From: JAEVLT01 sp044598425 | Lineage (GTDB): Bacteria; Bacillota; Bacilli; Bacillales; Cytobacillaceae | Direction of reading: 5' to 3' | DNA length: 64,000 nt | Assembly: GCA_044598425.1 (NCBI GenBank) | Contig: CP172536.1 | Coordinates: forward strand, 1,550,001-1,614,000 | Notes under the pieces: model-generated | Databases searched by the model: none | What the model saw: the letters and a program-made list of their open reading frames with translations, nothing else | What the model was told of the DNA's origin: nothing | Program-made: the position numbers and the translations under genes | Shown here: positions 1-8,458 of the stretch, piece after piece | How positions within the stretch are numbered: position 1 is the stretch's first letter | Layout: every line of letters starts with the position of its first letter

Positions 1-1
1 G

Positions 2-841
2 AATACACCAAGTAATAAGGTGGGATATGCACTTTCCTTAATTTCAACTGCCTCTGCATCAGGACAAATTGTCGGCCCTTTACTTGGAGGCGGTATTTCT
101 TCGCTGATTGGGAACCGCTGGGCTTTTGCCAGTGCCGGTTTGATTGTGTTTATATCGACACTGCTGATCATTTTTTGGGTAATAGAGGAGAACTTCACAC
201 CAAGCGAGGAGAAAGGTTCTGTGAAAAATGACTTGAAAGCGGCATGGCTCAATCATCCTCTAATGCTCGTCATTGTTCTAACTGTTGTTACATCTGGCTC
301 GGTGATGACCGTTGAACCAATTCTACCTTTATATGTTGTTAAATTGGGCGGATCATCCGAACATGCTTCCTTATTAGCGGGAATTGTTTTCTCACTCCCG
401 GGTATTGCCAGTGCGATATTTGCGCCATTCTGGGGGAAGTGGGCAGACAAGGTTGGGTTTAATAGAGTCCTCGTCATCGGATTATTTGGCGGCAGTCTTG
501 GTATGCTGGCGCAATCTTTTTTCAGTCATATATGGGGATTTTCAATTATCCGTTTTGTATTCGGTATCTTTTTCTGTGCTGTTTTTCCAGCTTTAAATGG
601 ACTCGTTGTGAAATCGACAACCGAAGATTTCCGGGGGAGGGCTTTCGGTTTAAACCAAACGGCCAACCAGGTAGGCGGCATGATCGGCCCAATGATTGGC
701 GGCTTTATCGGCGGTGTTTTTCCCGTGCAAAGTGTCTTCGCGATAACGGGTATTTTCCTTTTGATCGGAACAGGAATCGCTTTTTGGCACCCGACTAATT
801 TAAAGGGCGGTCTGAAAATAAAACAAACAATTAGACATTAA
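2..841 (+). CDS. MFS transporter, C-terminal part (5' end outside window)
   Basis: The open frame runs into the window from the left edge, so the true start is upstream; the GTG at 20 is internal. About 279 residues are visible, holding the last part of N-terminal helix bundle 1 and a complete second bundle of six hydrophobic segments. The motif GPLLGGGIS early on and GPMIGGFIGG later are the glycine-rich helices typical of MFS antiporters, and WGKWADKVGFNR is the loop signature between helices of the second half. The family resembles MdtG/YttB-like drug:proton antiporters. It lies just before a LacI-type regulator, so a sugar substrate is possible but nothing in the sequence shows it. Family confidence is high, substrate unknown. 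Confidence 0.85.
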   Translation, partial: NTPSNKVGYALSLISTASASGQIVGPLLGGGISSLIGNRWAFASAGLIVFISTLLIIFWVIEENFTPSEEKGSVKNDLKAAWLNHPLMLVIVLTVVTSGSVMTVEPILPLYVVKLGGSSEHASLLAGIVFSLPGIASAIFAPFWGKWADKVGFNRVLVIGLFGGSLGMLAQSFFSHIWGFSIIRFVFGIFFCAVFPALNGLVVKSTTEDFRGRAFGLNQTANQVGGMIGPMIGGFIGGVFPVQSVFAITGIFLLIGTGIAFWHPTNLKGGLKIKQTIRH

Positions 842-923
842 GAGAATTGAAAATTAGCCCTTATAAGTTAAGATAGTAATAGAAAAGGTTAGCAAAGAGA
901 AATGTATTGTGAGGGTTATGCAG

Positions 924-1907
924 ATGAAACCAAATATGAAGGATGTCGCAGCGTTAGCCGGAGTGTCGGCGACAACTGTATCCAGGGTGCTCAACGATCG
1001 CGGGTATATTAGTGAGGAAACAAAGAATAAAGTTTTTCAAGCAATGGAAGAACTTCATTATTTTCCGAGTGATGTGGCGCGGTCTTTGTTTCGAAAAAGC
1101 ACAAAATTAATTGGGCTTATTTTTCCAACCACAAGTCATCCATTCTTCGGGGAACTGATTTTAAATATCGAAAGGTTTTGTTCATTGTTTGGCTACAAGG
1201 TTTTGCTTTGCAATAGTTTGAATGACACGGATAAAGAAAGCAAGTATTTAGAAATGCTGCAAAGGAATCAAGTGGATGGCATCATTGTCGGCACCCACAA
1301 TCAAGGGACATTGGATTATGAGAAAATTCGCTTTCCTGTTGTGGCCATCGATCGTTTTTTATCCGATAACATACCAGTAGTGTCCTCCGATAATTATCAA
1401 GGCGGAAAATTAGCTACTGAACGCCTGTTAGAAAGCGGTTGCAAAAAAATCATCCATATCTGTGGACCGTTAAAACTGAAAACCCCTGCCAATCTGCGAA
1501 CAATTGCCTACAAGGATATGATGGAAAAGCATAAAATCAAACCCATCATTTATGAATTGCCAGTTAACTTCAATCACGAGTACACGATTGAAATGATTAA
1601 AAACATATTGATTGAGCATCCGGATGTAAATGGGATTTTTACAAGTGATGATTTGATTGCTGCTTCTGTATTAACGGAAGCCGCCAACATTGGAAAGAAA
1701 GTACCGAATGATTTAAAAGTCATCGGCTATGATGGCACGGAAACAGTACAAATTTGTTTGCCACATCTAACCACAATTAAACAGCCGATCAAACTGATAG
1801 CAGAAAAATCTGTTTCGATGCTGATTGAATTAATAGAGGGTAAACAGTATGAAACTAATTTGGAAGAAAAATTACCCGTATTGCTAAAAAAAGGAACAAC
1901 TGCTTAA
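924..1907 (+). CDS. LacI-family transcriptional repressor
   Basis: The protein has an N-terminal LacI helix-turn-helix (MKDVAALAGVSATTVSRVL, about residues 4-22) with the hinge following, then a periplasmic-binding-protein-like sugar sensing domain. Length (327 aa) is normal for the family. An in-frame GTG at 909 would add five residues, but GAGGG eight bases upstream of the ATG at 924 favours the shorter start. It stands directly before the sucrose phosphorylase operon, whose promoter has two LacI-type palindromes, so it is most likely the operon's own repressor, released by a sugar or sugar phosphate. CcpA itself is less likely because of this local placement and low similarity in the effector domain as far as I can judge by eye. 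Confidence 0.88.
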   Translation: MKPNMKDVAALAGVSATTVSRVLNDRGYISEETKNKVFQAMEELHYFPSDVARSLFRKSTKLIGLIFPTTSHPFFGELILNIERFCSLFGYKVLLCNSLNDTDKESKYLEMLQRNQVDGIIVGTHNQGTLDYEKIRFPVVAIDRFLSDNIPVVSSDNYQGGKLATERLLESGCKKIIHICGPLKLKTPANLRTIAYKDMMEKHKIKPIIYELPVNFNHEYTIEMIKNILIEHPDVNGIFTSDDLIAASVLTEAANIGKKVPNDLKVIGYDGTETVQICLPHLTTIKQPIKLIAEKSVSMLIELIEGKQYETNLEEKLPVLLKKGTTA

Positions 1908-1954
1908 ATCTACTTTTGAAACCGTTTTTTTTTTTTTTTGCATGTGTCAACCGA

Positions 1955-2005
1955 TTGACATATGAAAGCGATTGCCATATGATAAATACAGAGAAAACGT
2001 TTACG
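1955..2005 (+). promoter_or_regulatory. Sigma-A promoter with two LacI/CcpA-type operators
   Basis: TTGACA at 1955-1960 and TATGAT at 1978-1983 are separated by exactly 17 bases. The spacer holds ATGAAAGCGATTGCC (1962-1976), which matches the cre consensus WTGNAANCGNWWNCW at all but the last base. A second palindrome, AAAACGTTTA (1994-2003), lies just after the expected start of transcription. A run of 15 T at 1925-1939 precedes it, after the repressor gene. The arrangement predicts tight repression of the downstream operon by the local LacI protein and possibly CcpA. Confidence 0.75.
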
Positions 2006-2062
2006 TGGATGGATAGAATTTTTTAATGACAACACAAATGCCGATTTGCCTAAGGGGTGTCC

Positions 2063-2293
2063 ATGTTGAGCAGCTTTTACGATAAATTGCCTTTAGAAAC
2101 TCTGGCTCAATTTTTTTATTATATTAATCGCAATATTGAGCAAGGGATTCTATCAAAAGCCATGTATTATGAAATGGAACTCATTAAAAAATCAGCTCGG
2201 AAGCATGGGCTTTCGGTTGAAGATTTAAACCAGTTTTTAGAGGATCTTTCTAATCATCGCAAATTAGAGATTTCCATCATTGATCGATTATAG
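2063..2293 (+). CDS. Small protein of unknown function, first gene of sucrose operon
   Basis: A 76-residue, mostly helical, charged protein with no signal peptide and no motif I recognise. A GTG at 2057 is in frame, but AGGGG at 2053-2057 is placed to serve the ATG at 2063. It is the first gene after the operator-rich promoter, ends 12 bases before the kinase gene, and must be co-transcribed with kinase and sucrose phosphorylase. It has several aromatic and Leu residues spaced as in amphipathic helices (for example LAQFFYYINRNIEQGIL). It may be a regulator or partner of the enzymes; nothing further can be said. Confidence 0.7.
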   Translation: MLSSFYDKLPLETLAQFFYYINRNIEQGILSKAMYYEMELIKKSARKHGLSVEDLNQFLEDLSNHRKLEISIIDRL

Positions 2294-2305
2294 GAGTGGC
2301 GAGGG

Positions 2306-3271
2306 ATGTTCTTGTTTGATAAAAAAATTGATTTTCAAGACAAAAAGAATGATATTTTAACAGTAGGAGAACTCCTTGTTGATATGATTTCTGCGGATTA
2401 TGATGAGAATTTTGAGAGTAATACATATCATAAGTTTTTCGGAGGGTCACCTTCTAATATTGCGATGAATGTTAAGAAGTTAGGCATTCGCTCCCTTGTA
2501 GCTTCAGCTGTGGGCGAAGATGGATTCGGATCGTTTTTAATCAATCACTTGAAAAATGCTGACATTGATACGAGCTGTCTACAGCAGGTTGAATATTCAA
2601 CAAGTATGGTAGTTGTCACGAAAAGCAAGGCTACACCGATTCCGATTTTTTATCGAGGGGCGGACTATCATTTAGCCTACACTGCGAAACTGGAAGAATC
2701 GTTGCTAAATTCAAAAATCGTTCATTTTTCCTGCTGGCCGATTTCCATGCTGCCGGTTCGGCAAACGATCGAAAGAGTGATTGAAGAGGCCAGAAAACAG
2801 GGTGTTTTAATCTGCTTTGATCCCAACTATCATCCGATGATCTGGAAAAAAGGCGAGGATGGCGTCGAGTATGTGAAATCGATTATTTGCAAGGTGGATA
2901 TCGTAAAACCTTCTGAAGATGATGCGGAAAGATTGTTTGGCAAAGATACCCCGGAAAATCAGATCGAAAAGTTTTTAAATCTGGGCGCAAAACTTGTGAT
3001 CATGACATTGGGGGAGGACGGCGCCATCGTTTCGAATGGGAAAGAGACGGTTAAATTTGACACATTGGCAACAGAGGTTGTGGATACGACAGGTGCTGGA
3101 GATGCCTTCTGGTCTGGATTTTATACAGCAATCGTGAAAGGGTTTACGATTCGCCAAGCGTTAAAGCTTGGATTCGCAGTCAGTGCCTATAAGTTAAAAT
3201 TTACAGGTGCAGTTGTTGAATTACCATCACTTGAAGAAATTAAAGAGCAATATAAATTGCAGGAGGTTTAA
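2306..3271 (+). CDS. PfkB-family carbohydrate kinase (probable fructokinase)
   Basis: A 321-residue ribokinase/PfkB fold protein. The N-terminal glycine motif FGGSPSNIAMNVKKLG and the C-terminal signature DTTGAGDAFWSGF (residues about 260-272, with catalytic Asp 266) are intact. It would phosphorylate a sugar with ATP in the cytoplasm. Sucrose phosphorylase immediately downstream releases fructose, so fructose is the natural substrate; that is inference from the operon. Its stop codon is only four bases before the next start, and its last codons (GAGGTTTAAGG) double as ribosome binding site for that gene, which suggests coupled translation. IolC-like 5-dehydro-2-deoxygluconokinase is the main alternative from similarity alone. 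Confidence 0.85.
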   Translation: MFLFDKKIDFQDKKNDILTVGELLVDMISADYDENFESNTYHKFFGGSPSNIAMNVKKLGIRSLVASAVGEDGFGSFLINHLKNADIDTSCLQQVEYSTSMVVVTKSKATPIPIFYRGADYHLAYTAKLEESLLNSKIVHFSCWPISMLPVRQTIERVIEEARKQGVLICFDPNYHPMIWKKGEDGVEYVKSIICKVDIVKPSEDDAERLFGKDTPENQIEKFLNLGAKLVIMTLGEDGAIVSNGKETVKFDTLATEVVDTTGAGDAFWSGFYTAIVKGFTIRQALKLGFAVSAYKLKFTGAVVELPSLEEIKEQYKLQEV

Positions 3272-3275
3272 GGAA

Positions 3276-4745
3276 ATGACGGTAAAAAACCAAGTGCAGC
3301 TCATTACTTATCCAGATTCCCTTGGGGGAGATTTAAAGGCTCTGAAGCAAGTCCTTAATAAACATTTTTCAGATATTTTTAAAGGCGGGGTTCATATTTT
3401 GCCGCCATTTCCCTCCTCAGGCGACAGAGGATTTGCACCATTAACGTATTTAGAAATAGAGCCAAGCTTCGGGACTTGGGCTGATATAAGAGAAATCGGA
3501 GAAAATTTTGATGTTTTGGTCGATTTAATGGTAAACCATATTTCAAGGCAATCGGAATATTTTCAGAATTTTTTAAAAAAAGGCCGAAAATCGGAGCATG
3601 CGGATTTATTCATTACATTGGATAAACTTTGGGAGGATGGGAAGCCTGTCCAAGAAGATATTGATCAAATGTTCTTGCGCAGACCGCTTCCTTATTCCAC
3701 TTTTACAATTCAAGACACAGGTGCGGAAGAGAAGGTTTGGACTACGTTTGGGAAAACCGATCCTTCTGAGCAAATTGATTTGGATATCAAATCAGAAAAG
3801 GTCAAGCAGCTGTTGACGGAATTCTTCAAGAATTTTAAAGAACAGAATGTGAAAATTGTCCGACTTGACGCGGTTGGTTATGTAATTAAAAAACTTGGTA
3901 CAAGCTGCTTTTTCGTCGAGCCGGAAATTTATGAGTTCCTCGATTGGATCATGGAACTAGCCAACTCATTAGAGATTGAGCTGCTTCCTGAAGTGCATGC
4001 TCATTACACCACTCAGTATAAACTGGCGGAACACGGCTATTGGATCTATGACTTTATTTTGCCTTATCGAATCCTTGATACAATCGTAAATAAACGGAGC
4101 GGTGAACTTCTACAATATCTTAAGACCCGCCCGCATAAACAGTTTACGATGCTTGACTGCCACGACGGCATTCCGGTTAAGCCGGATCTGGATGACATGA
4201 TTGACACGAAAGAGGCAAGAGAGTTAGTCGATGTCTGCGTCGAAAGAGGTTCAAACCTGAGCCTTATTTTATCGGACGAACATAAGGCAGAAGATGGCTT
4301 CGATGTCCATCAAATCAGATGCTCCTATTACTCTGTTTTAAATCGTGATGATGACGCCTATCTTGCAGCTCGGGCAATTCAATTCTTTGCGCCGGGCGTG
4401 CCGCAAGTGTATTATGTCGGATTGCTGGCAGGAGAAAATGATCTTGAGCGAGTTAAGGAAACGGGTGAAGGCCGTGAAATCAACCGGCACAACTACAGCC
4501 TCGGCGAAATCGAGCAATCACTTGAAAAAGAGGTTGTTCAAAGGCTATTAAAACTGATCCGCTTTAGAAATGAGTATCCAGCTTTTAATGGCGAGTTTAG
4601 CGTTTTGGATTCGGTCAAAGACGAAATCCGGCTTTCCTGGGAAAAGGATGATAAGCAATGTACATTGTTTATTGATCTGAAAACGAATCGGTCAGTCATT
4701 GATTATACTGACGAAAATGGCAATGCAGTGCAATATTTTGTGTAA
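3276..4745 (+). CDS. Sucrose phosphorylase (GH13 subfamily 18)
   Basis: Converts sucrose and phosphate into glucose 1-phosphate and fructose in the cytoplasm, conserving the energy of the glycosidic bond. The 489-residue protein has the GH13 barrel with RLDAVGY (nucleophile Asp 198), LLPEVHAHY (acid/base Glu 239) and LDCHDG (Asp 297), almost the same numbering as in the Bifidobacterium enzyme (192/232/290). The frame is open upstream to 3207 inside the kinase gene, but AGGAGG at 3261-3266 selects the ATG at 3276. Related glucosylglycerate or sucrose-6-phosphate phosphorylases of the same subfamily are possible alternatives. No sucrose transporter is encoded next to it apart from the MFS gene upstream of lacI. 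Confidence 0.88.
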   Translation: MTVKNQVQLITYPDSLGGDLKALKQVLNKHFSDIFKGGVHILPPFPSSGDRGFAPLTYLEIEPSFGTWADIREIGENFDVLVDLMVNHISRQSEYFQNFLKKGRKSEHADLFITLDKLWEDGKPVQEDIDQMFLRRPLPYSTFTIQDTGAEEKVWTTFGKTDPSEQIDLDIKSEKVKQLLTEFFKNFKEQNVKIVRLDAVGYVIKKLGTSCFFVEPEIYEFLDWIMELANSLEIELLPEVHAHYTTQYKLAEHGYWIYDFILPYRILDTIVNKRSGELLQYLKTRPHKQFTMLDCHDGIPVKPDLDDMIDTKEARELVDVCVERGSNLSLILSDEHKAEDGFDVHQIRCSYYSVLNRDDDAYLAARAIQFFAPGVPQVYYVGLLAGENDLERVKETGEGREINRHNYSLGEIEQSLEKEVVQRLLKLIRFRNEYPAFNGEFSVLDSVKDEIRLSWEKDDKQCTLFIDLKTNRSVIDYTDENGNAVQYFV

Positions 4746-4772
4746 TCGAATCATGCGAACCTAATCATTTTC

Positions 4773-4812
4773 AAAAATCCTAGCATTGCAAAAAGTGCTA
4801 GGATTTTTACGT
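4773..4812 (+). terminator. Rho-independent terminator of sucrose operon
   Basis: A 13-bp perfect stem (4773-4785 with 4796-4808) around a 10-base loop ends in a T run, 28 bases after the sucrose phosphorylase stop. Confidence 0.9.
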
Positions 4813-4890
4813 TCTTAATCAGGTGATCCAGTTCCTTTTTAAATTTTCTTCTAAAAGAAAACCGAAGGATTTGTCGAATTTTTTAGTACT

Positions 4891-4905
4891 GGTTTTCTGA
4901 AAATT
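4891..4905. promoter_or_regulatory. Possible CodY box in the leader of the pyroglutamate operon
   Basis: GGTTTTCTGAAAATT matches 13 of 15 positions of the CodY consensus AATTTTCWGAAAATT. A weaker match, AATTTTCTTCTAAAA, starts near 4841. Both lie in the 490-base gap before pxpB, which otherwise holds AT-rich sequence without a gene. The distance to the ATG (over 300 bases) is long, so the site is only a candidate. Confidence 0.4.
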
Positions 4906-5237
4906 TTTATTATTTTGAGGCTTTGATGAATAAATTTGCTGTGAATATTTCTAAGGTGCACTGTATCATACACCGTTTGGAAAAAGCGAGGCCAGTTTTG
5001 TTTGGCTATCAAATGCAATGGACTTTTTCAAAAAAATCTGATTGCATTTTTATTCGTCTGAATGTAAGATTTATTTAATATAAAAATTATCGAAATATAG
5101 CGCACCATAGAGAGAAATGTCGAACGAGAAAAAAGAACCGGTTTAAGACGTTGGGAATAGCTCGAAAATTTTCTCATGCAGGCGCCTGATATACATTTTA
5201 GAACGGTGCAATAGGGAAGGGAGGCTGCACATTACAT

Positions 5238-5921
5238 ATGAAAATGGTTCCGTTGGGTGATTCAGCAATTATTATTCAGTTTGACAACAAGATCAGTTTA
5301 GAGGCGCATCAGAAGGTAAGGGTATTTGCGTCTCGTTTGCAAGATTATTCAATTCCGGGAATAGTAGAATTTGTCCCGGCCTTTACCACTGTGACCGTAT
5401 ACTATAATCCTTTACAGCAATCCTTCAAAGAGGCTTGTTCGGCACTAGAGCTTGTTGTTTCCGATTTAGAAACGGCACCAGCTGGTACGCCAAGAACAGT
5501 TGAAATTCCGGTTTGTTATGGTGGAGAGTTTGGGCTGGATCTTGAATTTGTAGCAAAACACAATGGGCTGACAGCCGATGAAGTTGTTCAAATTCATTCA
5601 GAGGCTGAATATTTAGTTTATATGATCGGCTTTGCACCGGGATTTCCCTACCTTGGCGGCATGTCCGAACGGATTCAGGCACCGCGCAGGCCGTCACCTC
5701 GTTTAACAATACCTGCTGGTTCAGTAGGGATTGCCGGAATGCAGACGGGTGTTTATCCGATTGAAACACCTGGGGGGTGGCAGTTAATTGGAAGAACACC
5801 AGAGGAACTTTTTCGCCCGAATGAAAGCATGCCGAGCTTGCTTCAAGCCGGCGACATCGTGCGTTTTCGTCCGATATCGCGCAAAGAATATGATCATTGG
5901 AAGGAGATGGTAGCCGAATGA
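5238..5921 (+). CDS. pxpB: 5-oxoprolinase subunit PxpB
   Basis: The 227-residue protein belongs to the KipI/allophanate hydrolase subunit 1 family: the conserved run YMIGFAPGFPYLGG is at about residues 130-143 and RLTIPAGSVGIAGMQTGVYP follows. With PxpC and PxpA it forms the ATP-dependent 5-oxoprolinase that opens pyroglutamate to glutamate. The stop codon overlaps the pxpC start (ATGA at 5918-5921). In B. subtilis the homologue KipI was first studied as an inhibitor of sporulation kinase KinA; the operon context here with pxpC, pxpA and pcp argues for the metabolic role. Confidence 0.92.
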   Translation: MKMVPLGDSAIIIQFDNKISLEAHQKVRVFASRLQDYSIPGIVEFVPAFTTVTVYYNPLQQSFKEACSALELVVSDLETAPAGTPRTVEIPVCYGGEFGLDLEFVAKHNGLTADEVVQIHSEAEYLVYMIGFAPGFPYLGGMSERIQAPRRPSPRLTIPAGSVGIAGMQTGVYPIETPGGWQLIGRTPEELFRPNESMPSLLQAGDIVRFRPISRKEYDHWKEMVAE

Positions 5922-6919
5922 GCATTCAGGTGATACGTCCCGGGCTGCTCACTTCCATTCAAGATCTAGGCAGGTACGGAATGCAAAAACATGGTGTCAT
6001 TGTAAGTGGTGGGATGGACGCTTTTGCACTTAGAGTTGCCAATATTTTGGTTGGCAACGAGGAAGGGGAGGCAGCACTGGAAATTACGCTGCAAGGGCCA
6101 AAGCTGCATTTTACGGAAGATTCGCTGATTGCGATTTGTGGTGGAAATTTGTCACCGGCCGTTGATGGACAAGCAATACCGCAATGGCGTCCCGTTTTTA
6201 TAAAAAAAGGAAGTATGTTATCGTTTGGTGCTGTCAAGTCCGGATGTCGCGCATATCTGGCAGCAGCGGGCGGATTGGATGTACCCATGGTCATGAATAG
6301 CCGAAGCACTTATCTTCGTGCGGGAATTGGCGGTTTTCATGGGCGGGCGCTAAAGGATGGAGATGTATTAAAGGTTCAAACTCCTTCTGAATTGGCAATC
6401 CGAAGAATGCGCCACCTTTCTGACAAAGCGGGTGCCAAACCGTTTGCCGTTAGTGATTGGTCGGTAAGCAAGGAGATGTTGCCAACTTACTTCTCTCGCT
6501 CTGTGATTCGCGTCATTCGCGGTGGACAATTTCATTGGTTTACGTCGGAAAGCCGGGAGCTATTTTTCAAGGAAGAATTTTTCGTAACACCGCAATCGGA
6601 CCGAATGGGTTACCGCCTAAGCGGACAGAAGCTGGAATTGTCGCAGCCGAGAGAACTTGTATCAGAAGCGGTGACTGCTGGAACGATTCAAGTGCCGTCC
6701 GAAGGCTACCCAATCGTATTGATGGCAGATCGGCAAACGACGGGCGGCTATCCAAAAATTGCCCAGGTAGCTTCGGTTGATCTTCCAATCCTGGCGCAAT
6801 TGAAGCCAGGGGAGAAAATCCGGTTTCAGGAGATTCAACTGGAAGAAGCACAGGAACTGCTTCGAAGGCGGGAAACGGAAATGCAGCTATTAAAGCACGG
6901 TGTCTATTTAAAAGAATAA
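5918..6919 (+). CDS. pxpC: 5-oxoprolinase subunit PxpC
   Basis: A 333-residue protein of the KipA/urea carboxylase-like (biotin-dependent carboxyltransferase-related) family, recognised by PGLLTSIQDLGRYGMQK near the N terminus and YLAAAGGLDVP in the middle. It works with PxpB as the phosphorylating part of 5-oxoprolinase. An upstream in-frame TTG at 5897 exists but would start inside pxpB; the ATG at 5918 overlaps the pxpB stop by four bases and has GGAGATGG in front, giving translational coupling. The LRRRE-rich C-terminal tail is ordinary for the family. Confidence 0.92.
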   Translation: MSIQVIRPGLLTSIQDLGRYGMQKHGVIVSGGMDAFALRVANILVGNEEGEAALEITLQGPKLHFTEDSLIAICGGNLSPAVDGQAIPQWRPVFIKKGSMLSFGAVKSGCRAYLAAAGGLDVPMVMNSRSTYLRAGIGGFHGRALKDGDVLKVQTPSELAIRRMRHLSDKAGAKPFAVSDWSVSKEMLPTYFSRSVIRVIRGGQFHWFTSESRELFFKEEFFVTPQSDRMGYRLSGQKLELSQPRELVSEAVTAGTIQVPSEGYPIVLMADRQTTGGYPKIAQVASVDLPILAQLKPGEKIRFQEIQLEEAQELLRRRETEMQLLKHGVYLKE

Positions 6920-6957
6920 AAAAGTTTTTTAAAAGTAGATGGATTAGGGGGATTTCA

Positions 6958-7719
6958 GTGTATCGAGTGGATTTGAACTGTGACATGGGAGAAAGTTTTG
7001 GCGTTTACCGGATTGGGACGGACGAGCAAATACTCGATTACGTTACATCAGCCAATATTGCCTGCGGTTTTCATGCAGGGGATCCGGCTGTAATGCGTAA
7101 AACCGTAAAACTTGCTGTGGAAAAGGGGATTGGAATTGGTGCCCATCCCGGCTTACCGGATTTGCTTGGTTTTGGCCGCCGAAATATGGATATTTCGCCA
7201 CAAGAAGCGTATGACATGGTTGTTTACCAAATTGGAGCGCTTTATGGATTTGTGAAGGCGGAAGGCGGCAAAATGCAGCATGTGAAACCGCATGGAGCGC
7301 TTTACAGCATGGCTGCAAAAAGCAAGGATTTGTCAGAAGCAATTGCAGAAGCTGTATATAAAGTGGATTCTGAATTAATTTTATTCGGCCTTTCAGGCAG
7401 TGAACTGGTGAAAGCCGGGAAAGCAATTGGTCTGCACACGGCAAGTGAAGTTTTTGCTGACAGAACGTATCAAGCGGATGGTTCGCTGACGCCAAGACGG
7501 AGGACGGATGCGCTGATTACAGATGACCAATTGGCAATTGCCCAGGTCGTTCGGATGGTGAAAGAAGGAAAAGTAATGTCCCAGCAAGGTGCAGACATTG
7601 CCATTCAAGCCGATACGGTTTGCATTCATGGCGACGGGGCGCACGCATTGAGGTTTGCCCGGCAAATTCGGGAACAGCTCAAAGCTTCAAATGTTCATGT
7701 ACAGGCAGCCGGAAAATAG
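6958..7719 (+). CDS. pxpA: 5-oxoprolinase subunit PxpA (LamB/YcsF family)
   Basis: The 253-residue protein starts at GTG with AGGGGG upstream and shows the full LamB/YcsF signature: VDLNCDMGESFG at the N terminus, NIACGFHAGDP at about 32-42, GAHPGLPDLLGFGRR at about 61-75 and HVKPHGALY at about 101-109. These residues build the active site of the hydrolysing subunit. It is the third gene of the operon, 38 bases after pxpC, and is followed closely by membrane protein genes. Length is as expected for the family (about 250). Confidence 0.94.
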   Translation: MYRVDLNCDMGESFGVYRIGTDEQILDYVTSANIACGFHAGDPAVMRKTVKLAVEKGIGIGAHPGLPDLLGFGRRNMDISPQEAYDMVVYQIGALYGFVKAEGGKMQHVKPHGALYSMAAKSKDLSEAIAEAVYKVDSELILFGLSGSELVKAGKAIGLHTASEVFADRTYQADGSLTPRRRTDALITDDQLAIAQVVRMVKEGKVMSQQGADIAIQADTVCIHGDGAHALRFARQIREQLKASNVHVQAAGK

Positions 7720-7753
7720 CTGCTTTAAAATAAAAAAAGGGGATAGGAAAATA

Positions 7754-8443
7754 ATGATTAAACTGATTGGAATTTTGATTGTTGCGGTTGGGTTCGGCTT
7801 TCGTTTGAACACCTTGCTTGTTGTTATGGTAGCCGGGGTGATTACAGGTTTGGTTTCAGGCATGTCTTTTAACGAAGTCATGAGCCAATTCGGCCAGGTT
7901 TTTATTGATAACCGCTATATGTCTTTGCCAATTATTCTAAGTTTACCCGTAATCGGGCTATTAGAGCGTTTCGGGCTGAAAGAAAGGGCAGAAGTACTGA
8001 TAAAAAAAGCAAAGGGAGCAACAGCCGGGAAAGTGTTAATGTCTTATTTGCTGATTCGCGAGTTGAGCGCATCGCTTGGTCTTAACATTGGCGGCCATCC
8101 GCAAACGGTTCGGCCGCTTGTAGCACCAATGGCGGAAGGGGCAGCAACTGCAAAACACGGTGAGCTGCCGGAAAAACTTCAAGAGGATATTAAAGCCCAT
8201 GCGGCAGCTTCTGAAAACGTTGGCTGGTTTTTCGGGGAGGATATTTTCATCGCAACTGGAGCGATTTTATTGATGAAAGGGTTTTATGACTCGGTAGGGA
8301 TGCATGTCAGCGTTTGGGATATGGCCCTTTGGGGAATTCCAACAGCGGTTTCGGCCTTCTTCCTTTCAGTGTGGCGCTTCCGCATAATGGACAAACGGAT
8401 TCAACGGGAAATGTCGAAAAAAGAGAACAGCAAGACTGCGTAG
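7754..8443 (+). CDS. DUF969-family membrane protein, candidate pyroglutamate permease subunit
   Basis: The protein (229 aa) has hydrophobic segments at the N terminus, around residues 45-62 and near 165-210, and a central cytoplasmic-looking part with LGLNIGGHPQTVRPLVAPM, which is typical of DUF969. The frame is open back to 7655 inside pxpA, but the ATG at 7754 follows AAAGGGGATAGG and removes a tail that overlaps pxpA. DUF969 and DUF979 genes occur as pairs, commonly next to pxpA and pcp. A transport role for 5-oxoproline or its peptides follows from context and is not proven by sequence. Confidence 0.82.
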   Translation: MIKLIGILIVAVGFGFRLNTLLVVMVAGVITGLVSGMSFNEVMSQFGQVFIDNRYMSLPIILSLPVIGLLERFGLKERAEVLIKKAKGATAGKVLMSYLLIRELSASLGLNIGGHPQTVRPLVAPMAEGAATAKHGELPEKLQEDIKAHAAASENVGWFFGEDIFIATGAILLMKGFYDSVGMHVSVWDMALWGIPTAVSAFFLSVWRFRIMDKRIQREMSKKENSKTA

Positions 8444-8458
8444 GGGGGGCGAATAAAC

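Noticed and set aside
3207..3275. 23-residue N-terminal extension of sucrose phosphorylase
   Set aside because: It overlaps the kinase gene in another frame and the AGGAGG at 3261 fits the ATG at 3276.
5002..5017. TTGGCTATCAAATGCA resembling a sigma-54 promoter before pxpB
   Set aside because: The spacing between the GG and GC elements is one base too short and the CAC block is missing, unlike the perfect site at 55969.
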